Source of the DNA: Taxawa tesnikishii (nom. ined.)
Taxonomy: Eukaryota; Ascomycota; Dothideomycetes; Dothideales
Direction: 5' to 3'
Assembly (NCBI GenBank): GCA_030247885.1
Contig: JAPDRO010000019.1
Location: 248,001-312,000, forward strand
Length of the DNA: 64,000 bases
Shown piece by piece: positions 47,001-58,466 of the stretch; positions within the stretch are counted from its first letter, which is position 1, and each line of letters begins with the position of its first letter. A program made the translations under genes and the position numbers. Below the pieces are notes generated by a model that searched no databases, had not been told where the DNA came from, and saw only the letters and a program-made list of their open reading frames with translations.

Positions 47001-49905
47001 AGCAGGCTAAACAGTTCAACCCACCAGTCTTGTTCGAATGGCTGGAAAATGCATGGCAATCCAAGCCTGCCAGTCCTTACCTGACCTTAGACGATGTCGC
47101 GAACATTGGCGCTGGAACCACGGAAAACCTGCGGAGATCTCGCGCTTCCGCTCGGTTACTACCCAGAATCTCAGCTTTACAGCAGTTCATCAGCCGTTTC
47201 CATGCCAGCAATACATCATCAGATGTTGTGGAGTGTATAGTCCAATGCGGCTTAAAAGACAAAATGATGGAGACCTTCCCCGAAGCCGTGATGGCGCCTA
47301 TGCGTGAGGCCATCTCAAGGTGTCAGGGCAACCCTCCGACAAAATGGGAGCCCGACCTCCTTCAACTAATCGGTAGGGAGGATTTGAAAGGAGTCACCAC
47401 GTTACAGCTGCAGTCTGCGAGCCAATCCACAGGTGTGATACATTCAATTGCGACGGTTCCACGAGGTGTTCAGGAGATCTACCAGGTCGCTGATAACCAT
47501 GTGGTGCCTGCGGGAACCCACGAGTCTAGCAGAAATGCAGTGGTGTCGTTAATTTTTGCTGAAGACCGTCGGTTTGTGGATGTTGCGACCATGATGAATC
47601 CAATAGCTACACAAGTGGCGGAATGCCCCCACAGCCTGAGTGGTCCGAAGTGGAACACCTGGAACAACAGAAACGCTTGATGCAGTTCGTGATGGTGCGG
47701 ACGGTAGCTCTTTCACCTGGTGATGCTATGATCCACTTCGACAGCCAACGACCAATGATCCCGGAGAAGATCAAAACTCACGGCTTCAGCACCTCTTGCT
47801 TGATGAAGCCAATGGACAACATCATGACTGCCGATCGCAGCAGCTTTACGGAGGAGAAGTTGCACTGGGCATTCTTCCACGCTGGGGTCAGCGCTGGTCT
47901 TGCTATCTCGCGCCACGCCAAAGGCATCGACACCTCGTGGGTTGTCTTCAACAAGCCGGCGGAGCTGAACAACAGGCATGCCGGGTTCCTGTTTGCGCTC
48001 GGGATCAACGGTCATCTGCGCTCCCTCGCGAAATGGTTGGCCTTCAAGTATCTCACGCCGAAGCACAACATGACATCTGTGGGCCTGCTGTTAGGCCTTT
48101 CAGCTTCGTACATGGGCACCATGGATACACTCATCACCCGAATGCTCTCGGTGCATATTACCCGGATGCTTCCGCCAGGCGCAGCGGAGCTTAATGTGTC
48201 TCCTCTTACACAGACCGCAGGTATGATGGGCATCGGCTTGCTTTACTACAACACTCAACATCGGCGCATGAGCGAAGTCATGTTGTCAGAAATCGAGAAT
48301 CGCGAACTCGAAGATCCCTTGTCCACAACCGACGTACTGCGTGACGAGTCGTACCGACTCGCTGCTGGTTTTGCCCTCGGCTTCATCAATTTAGGCAAAG
48401 GGCGGGATCTGCAAGGCCTCCACGGAATGGACCTTTTGGAGCGACTTCTCTCTGTCGCAATCGGACCCAAACCAGTTGAGGTGGTCCATGTCATTGACAG
48501 AGCAATTGCCGGCGCGGTCATGGCCATCGCCTTGATCTATATGAAATCCGAAGACAAGGCTGTGGCGCGCAAGATTGACATCCCCGATACCCTTACTCAA
48601 CTGGACCACATCCGGCCTGACGTTCTACTTCTCCGAACAGTAGCTAAGCATCTAATCATGTGGAAGGAGATCAGCGATGAGCCAGGCTGGATACGCAAGA
48701 ACTTACCCAAGGAATTCGCCGCGCGCTATCTCGACAACCAATCGACGAAACTGCGGACGACACGACTCACGAGTCAAGACATACCATTCTACAACATAGT
48801 TACAGGACTTGCTTGGGCCCTATCTCTCAAATATGCGGGTAGCGGTAATGAGAAAGCCAGGGATGAAGTCCTTCAGCTCTTGAAGATGCTTACAGTGACT
48901 TCGAAACTGGAAGCATATTATTACGACGCGAAGCTCGCCAGAAACACTGTCCGACGCTGCATTGACGTACTTGCCCTGGCTGCTGCCACTGTCATGGCAG
49001 GAACGGGCGACATTGAAACCTTCAGACATCTGCGACGTTTACATGGTAGGGTGGACCCCGAAACAACCTACGGCTCGCATCTTGCGGCGCACACGGCGAT
49101 CGGAGTGTTGTTTGTGGGAGGTGGCACGTACACCTTCGGTACCACTGATCTCGCCATCGCATCGCTGCTCTGCGCATTTTACCCGTTGTGGCCCACGGAT
49201 GCACTCGACAATCGCGTGCACCTGCAAGCGCTGCGACACTTCTGGGTTTTCGCTGCAGAGTCGCGATGCGTCGTGGCTCAGGACACCGATACTCAACGCC
49301 CTATACCACTTAATCTGAAGGTTACAACGCTCAAAGGTGCAAAACTGTCACTTAAAGCACCATGTCTGTTGCCCGAACTGGACAAGATCGCGACGATAGA
49401 AACCGACGATCCCGTTTATTGGCAGGTCGTCTTGAACTTTGTTGAGAATCCGAATCACTTGGCCGCCTTCCGCCGCCAGCAGATCATTCACGTTCGCCGT
49501 AGTCCTATTCACGGAATATCGAGTATCTTCAGCTCTTCCCCTCAACATGGGCTCAATGACATGCAAGCAGCCCAGGGAGCTGCTCGGATGTGGGAATGGA
49601 TCTTGAATCTGCCTGTTTTGAAGATGTTCACGTCTGCGGATCTGAGTCTGGTTCTACCTCTCGATGCGCACAGTGCCGTGCATCTGGACGAGAAGGGAAC
49701 GGTCGCCGATAGCCGCCTGATTCTGACCAAGAGTGTGCAAGGGAATGGAAGGGATGAGCTGTGGAATCTGAGGTTGCTGTTTGCGTGGGCGGACGAGGCT
49801 ATGCGGAAGGGTGATGGGAGATTGAGGTGGATTGGGAAGGAGGTTGTTGATTTGCTGAGAACAAGGATTGAGGAACGGGCGAGGAGGATTGATGGAGTGA
49901 GCTGA
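44057..49905 (+). CDS. APC1: Anaphase-promoting complex subunit 1 (BimE), four missing bases
   Basis: One long exon. The frame moves by the same step four times: at GGG 45228-45230, near 45417-45418, at GGGG 46057-46060 and at CCCCC 47626-47630. Restoring one base at each gives exactly 1950 aa, without introns. The N-terminal part is a WD-like propeller with inserted low-complexity loops. The middle (GMLEYAAIAHDSLAEIAKQGLEWM) and the proteasome/cyclosome repeats (HAGFLFALGINGHLRSLAKWLAFKYLTP, SVGLLLGLSASYMGT, QTAGMMGIGLLYYNT, ESYRLAAGFALGFINLGKG-like) identify APC1. It is the scaffold of the ubiquitin ligase that triggers anaphase and mitotic exit. The absence of introns over 5.8 kb is notable beside intron-rich neighbours. 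Confidence 0.96.
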
Positions 49906-51513
49906 ACATCTCGGGCGAAGAGACGGGTTGTGCGGTTTCGTGGTCAAAGGTGGATCGTAGAGGGTAGGCTGCGAGCATAGCGTGGCGTTTGTCGTGCGGA
50001 TATGAGATAGATGAATTATGATCACACTCAATGTCAACCTCCACTGATATCCGCAGATCGTGTGATGCTCTTCCGCACATACTCGAAGCTCCATCTGCTG
50101 TGTGCAGAAGCCGAGGGAATTGAGGTGTTGCGTGACTCGTGGAACAAAGAACAGTCGAGGCTCGCAGCATCCTCATCCACAACCTCAACCTACTTTGCTG
50201 CGCACAGAACAGCGGACCTTCGGCCCATTGATCGCAGCTGTACTTCAGTAGCCAAAGCGGTACTTTCCTTGTTTGTCCGGCGCTCTGCATCCGTAGATTG
50301 CTGGTCACACTGCAAAGTCACATCATCTCTGCACTCGAGGGTCCTACTCGGAAAGGCTATCGGCTGCTTCTCGCTGGCAGTCCACACCTGCTAAGGCCTT
50401 CCATGATGCTCAAGGGCTCGTAATCTCAGCTAGCGCCTCAGTTCTCATCTAAATCACACCACCTGCTCAAGGGGTAAAGGGACGTATTGTCGAGGCCACG
50501 ACGCCACGGTTAATCCACTCACAGCCCGTCTCTACATTAAAATCCCTTGATTCGTTAGACCAGGGACCAGCGGTCACAATGTTAGCACACGCGTCCCTAT
50601 CCTTTGACAGGCACTGGCAGGGTCGTCAGGGTGCCATCCCGGTTTAAACTTTGGTACCTCGAGTCCAGCTTCCCTTTTATTACGGATTTCCTGCCGTCAG
50701 CCTGCAGGATCTACAGGACGTGCGAAAGTAATATCAACAGCACAGAACAACCACTGGCGCACGAAAAAGGCAATTGCTAAATCAAGAAAGTAAACCAACA
50801 TGGATTCTCTACTCTCTGCTACCCTCGGGCGAAGCGCCTGCCGAATTGTGTCACCGCCTTGTTTCTGCGTACGTCGGCAATGCTCTTCCCTGCGTCGTCG
50901 ACGTTACTACTTTATTCTGGGGACGCGCCGTCACTCCACACATATGAAACAACAACGCTACCATGTTATGATCTTCAAATGGGGCTGCCGTGGCTGCCGT
51001 TTGAGAACGTTCTCCACAGGCTTAAGATCGACTGCTATAGGTCACGTTTCATGCGAGGGACGAGTGACATCGGCCTGTCCACCGTCCAACGTTACAGCCC
51101 CTTCGAGTCTGATGCCGGGTTCGGGCACTCCATGGGCCAATGTGGAAGCAGGAAGTTGATGGGTGTTCTTGGGTACATTCGTCCCAGGCACTCGTACATG
51201 ACGTCTTGGAAGCTATTGTCGGTAGCGATAGGTTAGAGGAGATATGGTGATCATGGAGAAAGCGAGCGTGGCTGTGACGGAGGCACAGAAGACGTAGTTT
51301 CTTGATCATCGTCATTGCCCTACGTACCTCGCGAAGAACAGGAACTGAGCAGTGAACCCAGGGAAGAGAAGAACGTATAAAGGACGGGGTTGAGCGCTCG
51401 TCTCCATAGGTATCTTCTCATTCAACACTTCGTCAGCGTCTCGTCTCAACCCTCAAAATCTATCCACCTCGATATAAACCAGAACCCTTCTTGATTCTTC
51501 TTTCCGATACAAA
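49906..51513. other. Intergenic, upstream of the hydrophobin gene
   Basis: No supported gene. A plus-strand ATG frame at 50800-51159 (119 codons, starting MDSLLSATLGRSACR) is the best candidate but shows no domain and is Arg/Cys/Ser-rich. The final 100 bases before 51514 hold a CT-rich leader for the hydrophobin. Confidence 0.3.
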
Positions 51514-51935
51514 ATGCGCTTCTCCACCATCCTGACTGGCCTCACCCTCGGCGCATCCAGCGCCCTTGCCTCCGCAATCCCTGCGTTGAGTGAACGCCAG
51601 ACCGCAGTCTGCACCGGCTCCGAGCCCAGCGCCGTCTGCTGCGCAACGGACGTCCTGGGCTTGGCAGACCTGAACTGCGCAACTCGTATGTTCAATCGTT
51701 CCTTCTCTCCATCCTTCTGAACACCGCTAAACAAACTGCTTCTTGACAGCACCGACTGCACCAACCTCGGTGGATGACTTCAGATCCATCTGCGCTGCTA
51801 TCGGCCAGCAAGCGCGCTGCTGCTTGTTGCCTGTGGTAAGTAACCATTCTCTTCCTTCATGACCGTCACTGTGCAGGGCTGAACTGATGTCGCTGGCAGC
51901 TCGAGCAAGCGCTTGTCTGCTCCGCTCCTATCTAA
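51514..51935 (+). CDS. Class II hydrophobin (cerato-ulmin type)
   Basis: Three exons (51514-51685, 51750-51835, 51900-51935) give 97 aa. The signal peptide is MRFSTILTGLTLGASSALA, followed by a possible short propeptide ending SERQ. The mature part has eight cysteines in the hydrophobin order C..CC..C..C..CC..C: AVCTG, AVCCATD, LNCAT, SICAA, ARCCLLPV and LVCSA. The short, even spacing between the fourth to sixth cysteines marks class II. Such proteins self-assemble at air-water and hyphal surfaces. The last exon is only 36 nt but supplies the final cysteine, which supports the splice call. The frame is intact. Confidence 0.95.
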
Positions 51936-52722
51936 ACACCTGGCTGTTGCTCTGGCCATCGGGACATAGCTGCGCAGGTATGGCTACGAAGGAAGAGCCG
52001 AAAGAGAGCTGGATAGGATCTGATGGAACCAAATGTAAATGAAAGCTGCATGTAATAACGAATGGACAAAATCTTTAAACCTCCTTCCGGTCCACTCTCT
52101 CCTCCTAAACACAGAAGGATCTCTCGCCTTGTTGTAGTTGCAAACACAGCATCAACTGTCTCGACCAATGCTTCAATGTGTCGACAGGGCTTATGTTGTA
52201 TCCGCAAGACAATTCTGGTGTCGTGTTCAGCTCGTTGCACAAGGCACAGTTGGACGGCAATTGGGGCATTTCACCTACGCTTTTCTTCAGCTTTGCTGGA
52301 GCCTTACTCTAGCTTCATTAAAGCATCGTCCCAGCCACCTTTACTCTCTATACCCACTCGCTCAATACCCTAACGGCAGAATTCTGCATCAACCCACCAA
52401 TGCACCAAGCAGACATACACGTCTTTGCAACGCGTACCTTTGGGTAAGCAGCCTCGCAAACAGCTGAGCATCCGCAATCCGGATCGAAGCCTCTCACTTT
52501 GCTCGAATGCTTGTGCATTGCTGGCTGGCAGAGCTCCGCTGTGGTTGGGGAGACAGTCGGTCCTTCTCGCCTGCTTCCTCAAAGCGCAACTCTCAAACGG
52601 AGCGTAGACTCACGGTGGTTGAGCGATACCATGACTCAGATGATTATTCATCTTCTCTGCTCAAACTTCTGCACCTGTAGCGTAACTCCCGAGCTTGAGC
52701 AGCGCAACATGAGCCGGTGCCG
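51936..52722. other. Convergent intergenic region
   Basis: This lies between the 3' ends of the hydrophobin and the predicted mitochondrial protein. No gene was seen. Confidence 0.35.
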
Positions 52723-53800
52723 TCAGATAAACTTTCTTGAGAAGCAGTCTTTCCACGGTACAGTTAGGTTCGCTGAACGGTGTATGTTCCAGCAGTTCCC
52801 CCATTTTGGCTGATCCGAGCAGGTGGGGAGGTCAAATGTGTCCATTCCGTCTCGTGCGGTACGACTTGCGCCGTTTTCACCCGTCTTGAGGACCAGAACG
52901 CAAGAAATCGCCTGATCTTCTGCATTCTTGTCATCTCTGTCGGCGTCCACCCTCATCACAAGCCCAGCATTTGGGTTCTTAAGTCCCCACTTCAACCTCT
53001 CCATCACCTGCTGTCTCAATGCTTCCAGGACCGCTTCCCGCATATCCTCTCTCCACACCCAGTCTTTCTTTTCTTTCACGCCCCATTTTTGCAACACCTC
53101 ATGCGTGACGATCCTCTGCCAAAGCTTCTTCTTACTCAAACTCTGCACGAGAGAAGAAGAACTGAGTATGTAGCTGGTTGGTCCGAGAACAGCTTTTGGT
53201 TGGTGCACCAAGTGAGGAACGAGCTTCGGTCCTGGTGCATGCAAAGTCTCACTTTCTGTATCCGAATCTTCTGGTACGGGGAGGGGCAGTGGATGTGGGC
53301 GTTGAAGTAGGGCTAGCGGCTCTGAACTCCGTTTTGAACGGCAGCAGGAAATGGTTCGGTAGTCGTACACCTGTGATGTTGCATTGCCGAACGCTCGTTG
53401 TGAGGGCTCTCGCTACCCCCGAATATTAGCATGTCGATAACGCGCACATATGGGACCCTGCGATGTCGTTGTTACCATATGGATTCTCGCGTAGTTCCTT
53501 TTGGAAAAGCGTCAAATCTTCGAACTTCTCAAGGGGCTTTGGCTCTTCATGCTGGCTCCTTTTGGCTTGCACTAAGGGGTCGAGCGTTGGCGGAATTGGG
53601 AGCGTCCGGTGTCCGTCTCTACGAACGAACTCTGTGCGGATTCCATCCTTGCTGCGGAATTGCGATTGAATGCCGGCTAGAGTCAGTTGAATGGCTTGGT
53701 GGGCAACTTTTGTAGTATCGGAGGAGACCACGAGCGAAACACTCCGCTTCCATCTCTTCGGAACGCATTGCGGCGTCTGGCGCCGTGCAAATTGAAGCAT
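52723..53800 (-). CDS. Predicted mitochondrial protein of unknown function, frameshifted
   Basis: Two exons on the minus strand, 53800-53476 and 53412-52723, with a 63-nt intron (GTAACA, GCTAAT branch, GTAG). The N-terminus (MLQFARRQTPQCVPKRWKRSVSL) is basic and Arg-rich with no acidic residue, as in a mitochondrial presequence. The middle has FEDLTLFQKELRENPYARALTTSVRQCNITGVRLPNHFLLPFK, a block that I associate with a conserved but unnamed fungal protein family. The C-terminal part is a charged helical region (KKLWQRIVTHEVLQKWGVKEKKDWVWRED). The frame shifts at the C-rich stretch at plus 53278-53286. Here the net change is two missing bases or one extra, unlike the other genes. It ends KDCFSRKFI. 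Function is unknown. Confidence 0.65.
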
Positions 53801-54217
53801 CACATGCAGTAGGTCGAGGAGTAGAGTGGAAGGGAGCTTGTGAATCTGGAGATGGAGATGGTGTCGTTATCTTATCCGGATCTGTTCGGTAAATCGAGCC
53901 ACTCATAGCGCGAGTTGGCCGTTCACCTCCGTTCAACGCAAGGATGATCTGATGATATCCCAGATGTACTCGACTTTTCCTATCACAATACTTGGGCAGT
54001 GCTTAGCATTGACGGTGAAGGCAGATCTGCTTCAGTCATCCATGGGAACTTGGCTGCCGCCGAACTCAGGTTTGCGAATAACTCTCCAGAAGGTCAGCAC
54101 AGCCGCACATGCACTGCTTCAATGCAGCACGATAAATAATGGGCCCTCACTTCTTGACACGTGAGACACACTTGGAACCCCGGATCTTATATAGTGCTTC
54201 CTGGGTAGCCGCCTTCC
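53801..54217. other. Intergenic, upstream of two diverging loci
   Basis: This holds the upstream regions of the mitochondrial-protein gene and the HET relic. A minus-strand open stretch continues from the mitochondrial-protein gene to 53936 but lacks a better start. Confidence 0.35.
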
Positions 54218-55222
54218 ATGAGACTGACCAAGGCACGCACGCTCAAGCTAGAGGAGTACCGGGACGAAAACCAGAAGCGATATATCGTTCTTTCGCACGG
54301 ATGGAAAGATGGCAAAGTCAGATTCTAGGATATGCAAGATCCGACCGCTACATCTGACAAAAAGAGCTTTGCTGAGATCCGGAAATGCTGCGAGCGCGCT
54401 TCACATGATAGTTACGGCTATGCGTGGATAGTACATGTTGCATCAACAAAGAGAGCAGCGCCGAGCTGTCTGAAGATATTGGCTTCATGTATCGATGGTA
54501 CAATGATTCAGCCGTCTGTTACGCGTATCTTTCGGATGTCAACGTCAGCGCGGTCGAAGGCGGCACATTCAAGCAACGGATCAGTCCGAGCATATGGTTC
54601 ACCTATGGTTGGACTTTACAAGAACTGCTTGCTCCTTGAATCGTGGATTTTTACGATCAACAGCGAGAGTACTTGAGTTGGAAAACACATTGAGCGAACT
54701 TTTGACCGCGCGGACTAGCATTGACAAATTTATTCTCAGCGGACAGTCACTGTCTGAGCGCTTAATTGCCCAACGGATGTCCTAGGCATCTCGGAGAGTT
54801 ACAATCCGCATCGAAGACACATCTTACTGTTTGCTGGGCATCTTTGGTATAAACATGCCGATGCTATATGGCGAAGGCCCAAGGGCCTTCCTCTGTCTTC
54901 AAGAAAAGATCATCAAACAAACTGATGATCGTTTCATCTTCGCTTGGCCCATATCTTGCGATAGTCAACCTGGTCTACTTGCTGGTGGTCTCGCAGCTTT
55001 CACAGAATGCCAGCACATCCGGTTTGTAACCTCACGCAAAGGGCGTTCTGCATATTCTATGACAAACCGCAGGCTTTCGATCAAACTTATGGCAGTTCCA
55101 CCCGCAACGGATACGCACCTTGTGCCGCTGGATTGCATTGCATCCATTCACCAAGAATCATCCTTCACCATAACACAAGTCCCTTTGACAAGGACCTGAA
55201 CATCCCGATCTCTGGGCTGTGA
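54218..55222 (+). pseudogene. HET-domain (heterokaryon incompatibility) gene relic
   Basis: The reading starts MRLTKARTLKLEEYRDENQKRYIVLSHGW, the typical opening of a HET domain, and runs through FAEIRKCCERASHDSYGYAW, STCCINKESSAELSEDIGFMYRWY and CYAYLSDV to TYGWTLQELLAP, all HET core blocks. It is broken by in-frame stops at 54326-54328 (TAG), 54637-54639 (TGA) and 54783-54785 (TAG) and by frameshifts. The stops fit CAG-to-TAG, CGA-to-TGA and TGG-to-TAG changes. The later block ASRRVTIRIEDTSYCLLGIFGINMPMLYGEGPRAF also fits HET proteins. Intact relatives are involved in allorecognition and cell death after hyphal fusion. Multiple kinds of lesion distinguish it from the single-base losses in neighbours. 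Confidence 0.82.
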
Positions 55223-55856
55223 AAGGTGATCGCATACACGGACTCATTGTCAGTATTGGGGATTTTGTCGACCTGGGATTTACACGGCAGGGTTTTCAAG
55301 CACAAGACAGTATGGCACTTGTATTTGAACGATACTGTTAGTTGATATTGACGATCATTGGGTGGATCCGTAATGAAAAGTGCAGAGCCGCAGCAATACA
55401 GGGCTGAATTGCCAAGACCAGATGGCCTTCCTAACAGAGTGTTTCCTCCTTTCTTCTCCTCCTGCTCCCTCCACTTCCCGGTCTCACCTCCTCTCTCATG
55501 AATGTCGTGAGACTAAAGCATCACAGAATCCGCACAGAAGACAATCACAACATTCGCTCCTGTTACCATTATAGCGAACGACCCGCGACACGCATTCTCC
55601 ACCAGCATCTCGCCACGTGATCCGGCGGTATTTGACCGCATACAATCCTCCGCACTTTGGCCAAGATTCTATACAGACATTCCATGCGCCATAGGCAGAT
55701 TGTTTGAAGGGCCCTTCCCTTCTTGCAATATTCTAAAGGATAGCTAAGCTGATGTGTACGTCTTCTTTTGCTGCAACACTAGGCAAGTTCTTCTCGTGTT
55801 CTAGCATGCAGTGGAAGCGAGGTGCTTTCTGAGCATCACAACCTTGGCAGCCTATA
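55223..55856. other. Intergenic region after the HET relic
   Basis: No gene recognised. It could hold further decayed HET-gene sequence, but no conserved block was seen. Confidence 0.3.
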
Positions 55857-56287
55857 TTGTGTAAATTGCGTCCAGCATGTTTTTTATTGTTCACCAAAGT
55901 TTCCATTGGGCAACGTGAGAGCAGGTACTGCTATACTGTCCGCCGCCAGCCTGGCCGAGTTGAGGAGGGCGATAAGGGCGTCACGTTACGTATCCAGGCG
56001 TACAAGATCACACAATCCTCCTTCTTTGCTGGCTTCAAGGCGGTCCTTGCACGCGTACCTAGCACACTTGTGTCCACAGGATTTACCGGTGAGTGCAGGC
56101 TAATCTGCCCGATACGTTTTGTGCAGTCTCACTAACAGGCAAACAGCATCCTTTGTAGGCGCCCACGCCACGAACAATGGTAGTGCGGCTGGTAAGATTC
56201 TATCATATATCAGTAATTGGAACTACCAAGGACAGGGACAGTATATCGGGGTTGGGGAGTTTTATCCAAGTAATGGGCAGAAGTGAG
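55857..56287 (+). other. Unassigned coding-like fragment, probably two exons
   Basis: Not recognised. One frame reads GVTLRIQAYKITQSSFFAGFKAVLARVPS up to a GTGAGT donor at 56089. An acceptor at 56146 continues in frame with SFVGAHATNNGSAAGKILSYISNW and ends NGQK before a stop. The phase fits across the splice. There is no ATG in frame at the left end, so it may be a 3' fragment or a frameshifted gene next to the HET relic. Confidence 0.3.
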
Positions 56288-56900
56288 GACTGGGCAGGCA
56301 TATAGAAGTAGATGTCCTGACAAGCGGAACAACTGGGTGCTTGTCTCTTGAAGAGAATTATGTCACGATGCTGTTCCTGAGATCATCCTGTTAGGCGGTT
56401 ATATTATTGGCACTATGCCGTTGTGTTGACCGTAAGATCGGTACATGTGATCCGCATCATGGGACCCCGCCTTGAGGGGATGTGACTGATGCGGCTCTTC
56501 AGCGACAACCCCGACCTCTTCATCCTTACGACCTGCAAACTCTCTCAAGATGAGTGCCACGTCTGGATCCTAGGCAGGACTCTCAAACAGAGCAAAGCCG
56601 GAGTTAGACAACATCGCTGTTTCACCAAATATTGACCAGGTCACCGACGAGGTCCCGTCTCTATCCGCTACTACGTTCCCTTTCGGAGGTTGGCTCATCG
56701 GCGCCTGCGTGTCGCTTGAACAACGCAGCCTAGCCCGCAGGCATACCTGTTCTGAAACATCAAACGCACGACTTGTCCTCAGGCAGAGACCATCTATAAC
56801 AAACCCCACAACCGCGTCCCGCTCAGTGCGTCAATCCTCTTTCTACCCGCCCACCCCACCCACCTACAGCAACCAGCATCCAGCAACCCAAACGTCCATC
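56288..56900. other. Intergenic, upstream of PKR1
   Basis: No gene seen. It holds the PKR1 promoter and 5' UTR; the stretch just before 56901 is CA/CC-rich. Confidence 0.35.
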
Positions 56901-57447
56901 ATGGCAGACTTCCTGACCAACCTCTGGGACTCCATCTTCACGCCCGGCGCGACGCCAACCCTACTCCTCGCAACCAACTTCGCCTTCGCGGCTCTCCAAC
57001 TCACGCTCTTGGCCCTCCTCATCGCTACGTACAGTCTCCACTTCGCCATCCTCAGCGTGCTGTGCGGCAGTTTGTGGGCGGCGATCAACTGGTTCGTGGC
57101 GGAGCTGAAGGCGGTGCAGCAGGAGGAGGAGGCCGACCGAATCCGGGAGAGACAGCGAGGGAAAGTGCAGGGAAGAAAGTGAAAGATGCGGATGACGAGG
57201 GCACGGGCACGGAGACGGAGAAGGATGTGGGAGGGGAGGGAGGGGGAAGACGAAGCACTGGGAAGTCAGAGATGAGACGCCGACGGCGTTGAAGCAGAGT
57301 GGTGATGTGACCGAGACGATTGGAACGGCGTCGGCAAGTGGGCTCAAGCCACCGGCTGGTGATGTGAGGCAGAGAAGGATGATGGGCAGTGAGCAGAGTG
57401 GAGATATCAGTACCGACAGCGAGTGGGAGAAGGTCGAAGACGAGTAG
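56901..57447 (+). CDS. PKR1: V-ATPase assembly factor Pkr1, two missing bases
   Basis: One exon. The start MADFLTNLWDSIFTPGATPTLLLATN is the strongly conserved beginning of Pkr1, followed by two membrane helices (AALQLTLLALLIATYSLHF and ILSVLCGSLWAAINWFV) and the charged helix ELKAVQQEEEADRIRERQRG. The frame then moves twice by one base, at GGG 57159-57161 and within the G-rich stretch about 57220-57270. The tail reads DETPTALKQSGDVTETIGT and ends DSEWEKVEDE, which fits filamentous-fungal Pkr1. The restored length is 182 aa. It is an ER membrane protein that helps assemble the Vo sector of the vacuolar ATPase. The G-rich tail makes the exact place of the second loss uncertain. Confidence 0.9.
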
Positions 57448-57878
57448 TCGCTGGCATGTTACTGCGCATAGCGAGCATCATAGACCGGCGCGAGGGTTGT
57501 TCGACAGTGCTGGATCGATGTGGCTTGGTACGGGTGTGGGTTGTGGGTGTGAGTGTGGGTGTTTGGGATTGGGATAGGGATAGGTATTGGGGTGTTCCGT
57601 TCGTATATACCCATCATGACAGTGTGACGACCGTTACATCCATGTCCTCGTCTTCACTCTACTGCTATCTTACCTCTAGTGATAGCCTCATACTGAGTAT
57701 ACGATAGTCCCATACTGCTCAGGGATGGTCTGTGCACATGCCAAGACACCGAGTTCGCGCGTTCCCGATTCAGTCAACTGCTTTGCGACAGTGCGAAGAG
57801 CGTACAGCCTCTCAACTCTGACCGGCACCTATACAACACAGTCTCGATAGCACCTCGACACAGAGGACCACCGCAACC
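57448..57878. other. Intergenic between PKR1 and SMD1
   Basis: No gene seen. A GGGT/GTGGGT-rich tract at about 57530-57590 lies in the PKR1 3' flank. Confidence 0.35.
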
Positions 57879-58466
57879 ATGAAGCTCGTCAGGTAAGCTC
57901 CTCTACCTGCATCTTGCGCTCGTGCACCGCAAGCTGAACAAGGAACATCAAAGGCTTCGTCGATCGCGATCCTGGCTGACTGTCACGGTAGGTTCTTGAT
58001 GAAATGTCAGAATGAGACCGTCACCATCGAGCTCAAGAACGGTATGTTCCTTCCTTCCACTCCTTATCAGCGGACCCTTAGCGCATTCACCGTTCGACCG
58101 CTGGCGCGCGCATTGCTCGCAACAACACAAACAACTAATACATTTGACTTTGCAGGCACCATCGTACATGGCACAATCGCATCAGTGTCACCTCAGATGA
58201 ACACTGCGCTCCGAGCGGTCAAGATGACGCCCAAGGGCCGCGATACCCTTAGTCTGGATACGATCAACATCCGTGGCTCGACGATCAGATACTACATCCT
58301 TCCGGACTCGCTACCCTTGGACACGCTGCTCATTGACGACACGCCCAAGCCGAAGAACAAGGCCAGGAAGGAGACGGATCGCGGTGGTCGCGGAGGCGGC
58401 AGGGGTGGACCGAGGGGCAGGGGTCGTGGAAGAGGAAGGGGTAGGGGTGGTGGACGTGGATTCTAG
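57879..58466 (+). CDS. SMD1: Small nuclear ribonucleoprotein SmD1
   Basis: Three exons (57879-57892, 57992-58041, 58156-58466) give 124 aa. The first exon is only 14 nt (MKLVR start), and the second supplies [17 protein letters not shown]. The Sm1 and Sm2 motifs follow, with [25 protein letters not shown] and [25 protein letters not shown]. The C-terminal tail is an RG-rich block (repeats of GRG and RGG), the methylarginine target in Sm proteins. It forms part of the heptameric ring on spliceosomal snRNAs. The frame is intact. Confidence 0.97.

Noticed and set aside
45228-47630. Programmed ribosomal frameshifting as the cause of the four APC1 frame changes
   Set aside because: There is no consistent slippery heptamer or downstream structure, and the changes occur at many different homopolymers in unrelated genes.
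50800-51159. A 119-codon plus-strand gene starting MDSLLSATLGR
   Set aside because: It has an ATG and an open frame, but its composition is like random sequence, it has no domain, and no splice extension improves it. Kept only as a note in the intergenic entry.
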